The notes beneath the pieces were generated by a model, which saw nothing but the letters and a program-made list of their open reading frames with translations, did no database searches and was not told the origin of the DNA. From Actinomycetota bacterium (GTDB lineage Bacteria > Actinomycetota > Actinomycetes > Streptosporangiales > Streptosporangiaceae): a stretch of 6,012 nucleotides of DNA. Below are positions 1-5,337 of this stretch, piece by piece (the first letter of the stretch is position 1; every line of letters starts with the position of its first letter). The stretch is from the NCBI GenBank assembly GCA_003541285.1, contig DPMS01000510.1, positions 1 to 6,012 on the forward strand. The letters run 5' to 3'. Both the position numbers and the translations under genes were made by a program.

Positions 1-1130
1 TCCGGCGCGATGTCCACCACCTGCTCGCCGTGCCAGGTGACCTCCAGCCGGCCGGTGTCTGTCACCTCACCGATCACTGTGGCAGGCACGTCCCAGCGGG
101 CGCAGATGGCCAGGCACTGCTCGACGTCGCCGGGAGCGACGATGGCCATCATGCGTTCCTGGGACTCGCTCATCAGGATCTCCGCCGGGCCGAGCGTAGG
201 GTCGCGCAGCGGCACGGCATCGAGCCTGACCCGCATGCCGGTGCCACCGCCGGCCGCGAGTTCGGAGGTCGCGCAGGAAATACCGGCCGCACCCAGGTCC
301 TGGATGCCGACCACCAGCCCGGCCGCGCCCAGTTCGAGGCTGCACTCGACCAGCAGCTTCTCCATGAACGGGTCGCCGACCTGGACACTCGGCCGTTTCG
401 CGGCTTCCCCGCCGCCGAACGTGGCACTGGCCAGCACCGAGGCGCCGCCGATACCGTCCGGGCCGGTCCGGGAGCCGAACAGGATGACCTTGTTGCCCAC
501 GCCCCGTGCGGCGGCCAGTTGCAGGTCCTCGTGCCGCATCACCCCCACACACAGGGCGTTCACCAGCGGATTGCCTGCGTAGCAGGGATCGAAGGCCAGC
601 TCACCACCGATGTTGGGCAGGCCCAGGCAGTTGCCGTAGAAGGAGATGCCGCCGACCACGCCTGGCAGCACGCGGGCGGTGTCGGGCGCGTCAGCGGGAC
701 CGAACCGCAGCGCGTCCATGACCGCCACCGGGCGGGCACCCATGGCCAGGATGTCGCGGACGATCCCGCCTACGCCGGTGGCCGCTCCCTGGAACGGCTC
801 CACGTAGGACGGGTGGTTGTGTGACTCGATCTTGAAGGTGACCGCGTATCCCTGGCCGATGTCCACCACGCCGGCGTTCTGCCCGATGCCCGCGAGCAGC
901 CCATCGGCCGGGGGTGCCTTGTCCGCGAACTGCCGCAGGTGCAGCCGGGACGACTTGTAGGAGCAGTGCTCGCTCCACATGACCGAGTAGATCGCCAGTT
1001 CGGAGTCCGACGGCCGGCGCCCCAGCATCTGCCTGATCAGCTGGTACTCGTCACCGGTCAGGCCGAGTTCGGCGTATGGCTGCGGCCGGCCCGGGGTGGC
1101 TGCCGCCCGTTCCACTGTGTCCGCGCTCAC
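1..1130 (-). CDS. purL: Phosphoribosylformylglycinamidine synthase subunit PurL (5' part, runs off the window)
   Basis: This is the synthetase subunit of FGAM synthase. It uses ATP and ammonia delivered by PurQ to turn FGAR into FGAM, the fourth step of cytosolic de novo purine synthesis. I translated 376 codons from the GTG at 1130-1128; the C-terminal half lies beyond position 1, since the bacterial small PurL is usually about 740 residues. Visible hallmarks are the SEHCSYK motif with the conserved His at residue 54, KIESHNHPS at 99-107 followed by the GAATGVGGIVRDI stretch (114-126), and the glycine-rich GSRTGPDGIGGAS motif at 218-230. These span the first AIRS-like N- and C-terminal domains. 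The GTG start overlaps the purQ stop by four bases (GTGA, 1127-1130), so translational coupling is likely. No frameshift or internal stop is seen. Identification is secure. Confidence 0.97.
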   Translation of the reverse strand, partial: MSADTVERAAATPGRPQPYAELGLTGDEYQLIRQMLGRRPSDSELAIYSVMWSEHCSYKSSRLHLRQFADKAPPADGLLAGIGQNAGVVDIGQGYAVTFKIESHNHPSYVEPFQGAATGVGGIVRDILAMGARPVAVMDALRFGPADAPDTARVLPGVVGGISFYGNCLGLPNIGGELAFDPCYAGNPLVNALCVGVMRHEDLQLAAARGVGNKVILFGSRTGPDGIGGASVLASATFGGGEAAKRPSVQVGDPFMEKLLVECSLELGAAGLVVGIQDLGAAGISCATSELAAGGGTGMRVRLDAVPLRDPTLGPAEILMSESQERMMAIVAPGDVEQCLAICARWDVPATVIGEVTDTGRLEVTWHGEQVVDIAP

Positions 1131-1804
1131 CCGGCCACGACCTCGCGCACGGCCGAGGTGAAGAACCCCAGCCCGTCGGCGCCCGGGCCGGTCAGTGGAT
1201 CGACTGCGTGCTCGGGGTGGGGCATGATCCCGACCACGTTCCCCCGGTCATTGCGGACACCCGCGATGTCGCGGGCGGAGCCGTTCGGATTGCCGTCGGC
1301 GTAGCGGGCGACCACCTGCCCCCGCTCCTCCAGCCTGGCCAGGGTGGCGGCATCGGCCTGGTAGGCGCCCTCGCCGCTTTTCAGCACCACGGTGATCTCC
1401 TGATCCTGGTGATAGTCGCTGGTCCAGGGCGTGCCGGCGTTCTCGATCCGCACCCGCACAGCCCGGTTGATGAACCGGAGCCCGCTGTTGCGGACCAGCG
1501 CACCGGGCAGCAGGTGCGCCTCGCAGAGGATCTGGAAGCCGTTGCAGATCCCCAGCACCGGCAGGCCCGCCCGGGCGGCAGGCACCAGGTCCCCCATGAT
1601 CGGCGCGAACCTCGCGATCGCACCGCACCGCAGGTAGTCACCGTAGGAGAAGCCCCCGGGCAGGATGACGGCATCGACACCGCGCAGGCCGCGATCGGCG
1701 TGCCAGAGCGGCACCGCCTCCGCCCCAGCCCGCACGGCAGCGCGGGCTGCGTCACGGTCATCGAGCGACCCGGGGAAGGTCACGATCCCCACGCGGGCTG
1801 TCAT
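1127..1804 (-). CDS. purQ: Phosphoribosylformylglycinamidine synthase subunit PurQ (glutaminase)
   Basis: This is the class I (triad) glutamine amidotransferase subunit of FGAM synthase. It hydrolyses glutamine and channels ammonia to PurL in the PurLQS complex. The 225-residue length is normal for the family. The N-terminus reads VGIVTFPGS. The oxyanion and tunnel region LPGGFSYGDYLR is at 48-59, the nucleophile elbow GICNGFQIL places the catalytic Cys at 87, and MPHPEH at 194-199 supplies His196 and Glu198. The KSGEG motif at 142-146 and NPNGSARDIAG at 172-182 are also typical of PurQ. The ATG start has a GAGGA ribosome-binding site five bases upstream (1810-1814 on the plus strand). The gene ends in a four-base overlap with purL. 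Unlike the usual compact purS-purQ-purL order, purQ is separated from purS by a gene for a regulatory-type ATPase. Confidence 0.98.
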   Translation of the reverse strand: MTARVGIVTFPGSLDDRDAARAAVRAGAEAVPLWHADRGLRGVDAVILPGGFSYGDYLRCGAIARFAPIMGDLVPAARAGLPVLGICNGFQILCEAHLLPGALVRNSGLRFINRAVRVRIENAGTPWTSDYHQDQEITVVLKSGEGAYQADAATLARLEERGQVVARYADGNPNGSARDIAGVRNDRGNVVGIMPHPEHAVDPLTGPGADGLGFFTSAVREVVAG

Positions 1805-1919
1805 CGGCGTCCTCGCAGGCCAAAGCCCGATGCCGGGCAGTCGGGTTACCCCTGCAGGCTACCCGGTCGCCGGCCTGGCCTCACCCGTCCCGGCCGGTCC
1901 CGCGCGGCGGAACTACCGC
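1805..1919. other. Intercistronic gap between the ATPase gene and purQ
   Basis: This 115-bp gap lies between two same-strand genes. It contains the purQ ribosome-binding site (1810-1814) and one weak GC-only inverted repeat (CCGGCC at 1870-1875 with GGCCGG at 1892-1897, 16-base loop). The repeat is not followed by a T-tract in the direction of transcription, so I do not call a terminator. I see no convincing promoter and no small gene. The gap is long enough to hold a separate promoter for purQL, but nothing seen proves one. Confidence 0.5.
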
Positions 1920-2525
1920 TTAGCCGGCGTCCCTGAGCTGCCCGGCCGGCAGCCGTGCCAGCAGCGCGTCGTTACGCCAGGCGATCCGCTTCTGCAGCGA
2001 CACCACGGTTCCGCTCTCCGGGCCGCTGGTCAGCTTCACGCCGTCCACGCAGGCCTCCATGATCGCCAAGCCGCGCCCCGATTCTGGGAGCGCGGCGATC
2101 GTCTCGTCCCGGGCCGTCCGCGCGGCCTGGCGATGGGATCGGCCGAAGGTGGCTGGGCGCGACACCCGGCGCCGGATCCGGGCGGTGGACATCGGGGACC
2201 ACACCGCCTGCCGCAGCCGCAGCCGCAGCGGCGCGGCGTCCAATCCCCGGCCGCTGTTGAGTACCTCGATCACGCAGCCGCCCCTGCCGACGCTGGCCAC
2301 CACCTCGTACCGCCGGCCAGGGCCGCCGTGACGCACCACATTGGTACACGCTTCGGTGACGGCCAGCAGCAAGTCGGCCAGGCCGTCGTCATCAGCGCCC
2401 AGCCCCCGCAGCGTATCCCCCAGCACGTGGCGCATGACCGGCACGCTAAGTGCCTCCCGCGGGAACACCAGGCAGAACTTGACGTCTACGGTCGGCTCCT
2501 CGGCGCATCTCACCCGAGTACGCAT
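1920..2525 (-). CDS. SpoIIAB/RsbW-type GHKL ATP-binding protein (putative anti-sigma factor kinase)
   Basis: This is a 201-residue protein with the HATPase_c_2 (GHKL, Bergerat-fold) domain of anti-sigma serine kinases such as SpoIIAB and RsbW. The N box is visible at 57-66 (TEACTNVVRH: Glu58 as likely general base, Asn62 as Mg ligand). The G1 box reads NSGRG at 90-94, where the family consensus is DxGxG. The G2 box region is SGRGLAIM at 149-156. Residues 100-143, between the two boxes, form an arginine-rich insert (12 Arg in 44). No membrane segment or sensor domain is seen. The ATG at 2525 was chosen because GAGGAG lies just upstream (2529-2534) and the conserved domain begins soon after. 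A GTG at 2567 would add 14 residues and has GGAAAG seven bases upstream, so it remains possible. The gene sits between purS and purQ on the same strand. Its partner is unknown: no sigma factor or STAS anti-anti-sigma gene is in the window. The fold is well supported; the cellular role is inferred. Confidence 0.85.
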   Translation of the reverse strand: MRTRVRCAEEPTVDVKFCLVFPREALSVPVMRHVLGDTLRGLGADDDGLADLLLAVTEACTNVVRHGGPGRRYEVVASVGRGGCVIEVLNSGRGLDAAPLRLRLRQAVWSPMSTARIRRRVSRPATFGRSHRQAARTARDETIAALPESGRGLAIMEACVDGVKLTSGPESGTVVSLQKRIAWRNDALLARLPAGQLRDAG

Positions 2526-2610
2526 CCGCTCCTCAGTTCCTCGCCTCCACCGTTTCACGCTGGCCACTTAAGTGCTTTCCCCGTCAGGGCCGTAATAATC
2601 GCAACCTTGG

Positions 2611-2634
2611 CTGGCTCTATGGTCGCCGAGCCAG
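2611..2634 (-). other. Intercistronic stem-loop downstream of purS
   Basis: CTGGCTC at 2611-2617 is perfectly complementary to GAGCCAG at 2628-2634, with a 10-base loop. It lies 17 bases after the purS stop codon and before the ATPase gene. On the transcribed (minus) strand it is followed by CCAAGGTTGCG rather than a T-run, so it is not a canonical intrinsic terminator. It could be an mRNA processing or stability element, a partial attenuator, or chance. Its position exactly between two cistrons is the main reason to list it. Confidence 0.35.
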
Positions 2635-2651
2635 GTGAACCCGGCGCCGAA

Positions 2652-2894
2652 TCAGCCCTCACGCAACGTGAATTCCTCGATCACCGGGTTGGCAAGCAAT
2701 TCACCTGCAAGTTCGCTCATGCGCGCCAGGGCTGCCTCGTCCGCTGTTCCCGACACCTCCACCTCGAACCGCTTCCCCTGCCGAACGGCGCGAACATCAG
2801 TGAATCCGAGCCGCTGGCAAGCACGTGAGATCGCCTCTCCCTGCGGGTCGTGAATCTCTGGCTTGAGCATGACCTCAACGATGATTCGGGCCAT
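2652..2894 (-). CDS. purS: Phosphoribosylformylglycinamidine synthase subunit PurS
   Basis: This is the small third subunit of FGAM synthase. It dimerises, bridges PurL and PurQ, and is needed for ammonia transfer in the complex. It is 80 residues, the family's normal size. Signature segments are the N-terminal strand MARIIVEVMLKPEIHDPQGE, the central VRQGKRFEVEV (around 38-48) and the C-terminal LLANPVIEEFTLREG. The start is the ATG at 2894, because the PurS fold begins directly there and AGGAAAGG lies eight bases upstream (2903-2910 on the plus strand). A longer frame from 2930 would add 12 residues with no family counterpart. It is the first gene of the leftward cluster, so its promoter should lie in the divergent region to its right. 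It is followed by the ATPase gene instead of directly by purQ. Confidence 0.96.
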   Translation of the reverse strand: MARIIVEVMLKPEIHDPQGEAISRACQRLGFTDVRAVRQGKRFEVEVSGTADEAALARMSELAGELLANPVIEEFTLREG

Positions 2895-3026
2895 CTGTCC
2901 CGCCTTTCCTCGATCCTCGCCACCGGGCACGCAGCGTACGCGACAAGCATGTAGTACAGCGGGTATGGGCCCGGTCGCCGAGCCGAGGGTTCACCGACCG
3001 CACCCCGGTCTGTCACGATGGCATTA

Positions 3027-3047
3027 GAGCCTGCCGGAATCCGGCTC
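3027..3047. repeat. Inverted repeat, possible operator or leader structure
   Basis: Two nested symmetries occupy this site. GCCGGA at 3033-3038 and TCCGGC at 3040-3045 form a 13-base palindrome with a one-base centre. GAGCC at 3027-3031 and GGCTC at 3043-3047 form an alternative outer stem. The site lies about 150 bp upstream of the E1 alpha start. The sequence CTGCCGGA found here recurs at 3058-3065 in the neighbouring element. In such GC-rich DNA short palindromes arise by chance, so a regulatory role is only a suggestion. Confidence 0.3.
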
Positions 3048-3059
3048 CGATCGGGGGCT

Positions 3060-3084
3060 GCCGGACGGCTCTGGTGAGCCCGGC
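3060..3084. repeat. Bulged hairpin element related to the preceding inverted repeat
   Basis: GGCTC at 3067-3071 pairs with GAGCC at 3076-3080 around a four-base loop. The stem continues with GCCG at 3060-3063 pairing CGGC at 3081-3084 past a three-base bulge. It shares CTGCCGGA and CGGCTC with the element at 3027-3047, 27 bp away. If the E1 alpha transcript starts upstream of it, it would be a 5' leader hairpin. No T-tract follows, so it is not a terminator on the plus strand. Confidence 0.3.
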
Positions 3085-3181
3085 GGGGCACACCCGCACG
3101 CGTCGCCCACGAACGCAGGCGCGGCGGAACTCGCAACGATGACCGGCTGGTCGCGGAGATCCCGGGACCGGCCCCTAGCGC

Positions 3182-3187
3182 AAGGAG
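3182..3187 (+). promoter_or_regulatory. Ribosome-binding site of the E1 alpha gene
   Basis: AAGGAG lies six bases before the GTG at 3194 and is a near-perfect Shine-Dalgarno match. It decides the GTG start of the E1 alpha gene over any downstream in-frame alternative. Confidence 0.85.
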
Positions 3188-3193
3188 TGGCAC

Positions 3194-4348
3194 GTGGCCG
3201 TCGAAAGCGGCGGTGCGGTCACCGCACCGGACCCGGAAGGCCTGGACGGACAGGCCGGCTCGCGGGCAGAACTCATCCAGCTCCTCACACCGGAGGGCGA
3301 ACTAGCCCAGAACCCTGCTTACCCCCTCGAACTGACCGTTGACGAGATCAAGGCCCTCTACCGCGACCTGGTCATGGTCCGCCGGATCGACACCGAGGCG
3401 ATCGCCCTGCAACGCCAGGGCGAACTGGGCATCTGGGCCTCCCTGCTCGGCCAGGAGGCAGCTCAGGTCGGCTCGGGCCGGGCGCTCGGCCCCCGCGACA
3501 TGGCCTTCCCCACCTACCGTGAGCACGGGGTGGCGTGGTGCCGCGGGCTCGACCCGGTCAGGCTCCTCGGGCTGTTCCGTGGGGTCAGTCATGGCGGCTG
3601 GGATCCCGAAGAGCACCGCTTCCACCTCTACACGATCGTCATCGGCGCCCAGACGCTGCACGCCACTGGCTATGCGATGGGGATACAGCGCGACGGCCAG
3701 GTCGGCGAGAACGGCGAGGCCGTCATCGTCTACTTCGGCGATGGCGCGACCAGCCAGGGAGACGTGAACGAGGCCTTCATCTGGGCCTCGGTGTTCAACG
3801 CCCCCGTGGTGTTCTTCTGCCAGAACAACCAGTGGGCCATCTCCGAGCCGCTGGAGCGGCAGAGCCGGATCCCCCTCTACCAGCGGGCGCGGGGGTTCGG
3901 GTTCCCCGGTGTCCGGGTAGATGGCAACGACGTGCTCGCGTGCCTCGCGGTGACCAGGAAGGCGATGCAGGCCGCCCGGGAGGGCCAGGGGCCTACCTTG
4001 ATCGAGGCCTTCACCTACCGGATGGGCGCACACACCACGACCGACGACCCGACCCGGTACCGGCTGGCCAGCGAACTCGAGGCGTGGAAGCTCAAGGACC
4101 CGCTGGAGCGGGTGAAGGCCTACCTGGTCCGCGGCGGGTCGGCCGGCGCGTCCTTTTTCGAAGCAATCGAGGAGGAGGCTGCGCAGGTCGGCAGGCATGT
4201 CCGGCAGGCCTGCCTGGAGATGCCCGATCCGGAGCCGGGGGCGATCTTCGAGAACGTGTACTGCGAGCCGACCGCGCTGCTGCGCTCCGAGCGCGACCAG
4301 TACACCGCCTACCTTGACTCCTTCGTCAGCGAGGAGGCGTCGCGGTGA
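3194..4348 (+). CDS. 2-oxoacid dehydrogenase E1 component, alpha subunit (pyruvate or branched-chain type)
   Basis: This is the thiamine-diphosphate-dependent E1 alpha subunit. With E1 beta it decarboxylates a 2-oxoacid and transfers the acyl group to the lipoyl arm of E2. The protein is 384 residues, close to the family's usual 330-400. The diphosphate-binding motif GDG-X26-NN is exact (Gly182-Gly184 to Asn211-Asn212). The conserved active-site loop YRMGAHTTTDDPTRYR lies at 275-290 with His280. The N-terminal block RRIDTEAIALQRQGELG (63-79) followed by GQEAAQVG (86-93) matches the E1 alpha entry domain. Loop positions that are serines in mitochondrial enzymes are Thr282/Thr283 here. The GTG start is supported by AAGGAG six bases upstream. 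Its stop overlaps the E1 beta start by four bases (GTGA). The LTPEGEL...LTVDEIKALYRDLV lead-in resembles Gram-positive PdhA, while the DDPTRYR loop also fits branched-chain BkdA, so I leave the symbol blank. Confidence 0.94.
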   Translation: MAVESGGAVTAPDPEGLDGQAGSRAELIQLLTPEGELAQNPAYPLELTVDEIKALYRDLVMVRRIDTEAIALQRQGELGIWASLLGQEAAQVGSGRALGPRDMAFPTYREHGVAWCRGLDPVRLLGLFRGVSHGGWDPEEHRFHLYTIVIGAQTLHATGYAMGIQRDGQVGENGEAVIVYFGDGATSQGDVNEAFIWASVFNAPVVFFCQNNQWAISEPLERQSRIPLYQRARGFGFPGVRVDGNDVLACLAVTRKAMQAAREGQGPTLIEAFTYRMGAHTTTDDPTRYRLASELEAWKLKDPLERVKAYLVRGGSAGASFFEAIEEEAAQVGRHVRQACLEMPDPEPGAIFENVYCEPTALLRSERDQYTAYLDSFVSEEASR

Positions 4349-5328
4349 CCGTGCTGACTTTGTCCAAGGCGCTCAACGAGGGCCTGCGCAGGGCGCTTGA
4401 GGATGACCCGAAGGTAATCATCATGGGCGAGGACGTCGGCAAGCTCGGCGGCGTCTTCCGTGTCACCGACGGCCTGCAGAAGGATTTCGGCGACTCGCGC
4501 GTGGTGGATACCCCGCTCGCCGAGTCGGGCATCGTCGGCACCGCGATCGGCCTCGCACTACGTGGTTTCCGGCCGGTATGCGAAATCCAGTTCGACGGCT
4601 TCGTGTTCCCCGCGTTCGACCAGATCGTCAACCAGCTCGCCAAGATGCGGCTGCGGGCGCTCGGCCAGGTCAGTGTGCCGGTGGTGATCAGGATCCCCTT
4701 CGGCGGCGGGATCGGGGCGGTGGAGCACCACAGCGAGTCGCCCGAAGCACTGTTCGTGCACACGGCCGGGCTGCGCGTGGTCGCCTGCTCCGGCCCGGCC
4801 GATGCCTACACCATGATCCAGCAGTCGATCCACTGCGACGACCCGGTGATCTTCTTCGAGCCCAAGCGCCGGTACTGGGACAAGGCTGAGGTGGACACCG
4901 CGGGCTGGCTGACCGGCGCGCTGCCGCTGGAGTCAGCCCGCACGGTGGCGGAGGGCACCGACGTCTCTGTGCTGGCCTACGGCCCCATGGTCAGGACCTG
5001 CCTGGAGGCCGCGGTCGCGGCCCGCGAGGACGGCCGCTCGCTGGAAGTGATCGACCTGCGCTCGCTGTCCCCGCTCGACGTGGGAACGATCGTCGCGTCG
5101 GTCCGCCGGACCGGCCGCTGCGTAGTCGTGCACGAAGCACCGGTCACGGCCGGGCTGGGCGCCGAGATCGCGGCCCTGATCACCGAGAAATGCTTCTACC
5201 AGCTGGAGGCACCGGTGCTGCGGGTAGGCGGTTTCTCCACCCCTTACCCGCCGTCCCGGCTGGAGGAGCACTACCTACCGGACCTGGACCGGGTACTGGA
5301 CGCCGTCGACCGCACGTTCGCGTACTGA
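4345..5328 (+). CDS. 2-oxoacid dehydrogenase E1 component, beta subunit (pyruvate or branched-chain type)
   Basis: This is the partner of E1 alpha in the alpha2-beta2 decarboxylase. It binds the pyrimidine half of thiamine diphosphate. At 327 residues it has the typical E1 beta length (about 325-340). The N-terminal transketolase-like pyrimidine-binding domain covers roughly residues 4-178. It contains MGEDVGKLGGVFRVTDGL (27-44), DTPLAESGIVG (55-65) with Glu60 as the expected cofactor-activating glutamate, and GAVEHHSES (124-132) with the conserved His pair at 128-129. The C-terminal transketolase domain (about 195-315) ends with the family-typical GGFSTPYPPSRLEEHYLPD. The start is a GTG within the four-base GTGA overlap with E1 alpha, consistent with coupled translation of equimolar subunits. 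The E2 gene follows after nine bases. Substrate class is unresolved for the same reason as in E1 alpha. Confidence 0.95.
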   Translation: MTVLTLSKALNEGLRRALEDDPKVIIMGEDVGKLGGVFRVTDGLQKDFGDSRVVDTPLAESGIVGTAIGLALRGFRPVCEIQFDGFVFPAFDQIVNQLAKMRLRALGQVSVPVVIRIPFGGGIGAVEHHSESPEALFVHTAGLRVVACSGPADAYTMIQQSIHCDDPVIFFEPKRRYWDKAEVDTAGWLTGALPLESARTVAEGTDVSVLAYGPMVRTCLEAAVAAREDGRSLEVIDLRSLSPLDVGTIVASVRRTGRCVVVHEAPVTAGLGAEIAALITEKCFYQLEAPVLRVGGFSTPYPPSRLEEHYLPDLDRVLDAVDRTFAY

Positions 5329-5337
5329 GAGGCCGTG

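Larger units (their letters stand above)
2895..3193. promoter_or_regulatory. Divergent intergenic region between purS and the E1 alpha gene
   Basis: This stretch of 299 bp separates the leftward purine cluster from the rightward dehydrogenase operon, so it should carry the start signals of both. I could not assign a convincing -35/-10 pair in either direction. TACGCT on the minus strand (about 2934-2939), upstream of purS, resembles a -10 box but has no good -35 partner. The plus strand has a GGGTAT at 2970-2975 without an obvious upstream box. The region contains ribosome-binding sites at both ends and two inverted-repeat elements near 3027-3084. No T-box, PurR box or riboswitch was recognised by eye, and no coding gene is supported here. 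Confidence 0.55.

Noticed and set aside
30..824. Open frames on both strands over the purL region
   Set aside because: They are shadows. The minus-strand frame starting at 1130 gives an unbroken PurL with its SEHCSYK and SHNHPS motifs.
1870..1897. GC inverted repeat after the ATPase gene as a terminator
   Set aside because: The stem is only six bases with a 16-base loop and no T-tract. Self-complementary CCGGCC words are expected by chance at this GC content.
1076..1936. A 286-codon open frame on the plus strand over purQ
   Set aside because: It is antisense to a full-length PurQ with intact catalytic residues. The translation is low-complexity Pro/Arg/Gly without family features.
1665..2828. 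A 387-codon open frame on the plus strand across purQ, the ATPase gene and purS
   Set aside because: It runs antisense through three recognisable genes and their gaps, shows no known domain, and is the usual product of high GC reducing stop codons.
2895..2930. A longer PurS starting at 2930
   Set aside because: The extra 12 residues have no match to the PurS family, and the ATG at 2894 has its own well-spaced AGGAAAGG site.
3018..3077. A 19-codon open frame (MALEPAGIRLRSG...) upstream of E1 alpha as a leader peptide
   Set aside because: It has no ribosome-binding site before the ATG and no run of diagnostic amino acids. It simply overlaps the inverted repeats.
3302..4198. A 298-codon minus-strand open frame over E1 alpha
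   Set aside because: It is antisense to a clear E1 alpha with the exact GDG-X26-NN motif and has no plausible start context or domain.
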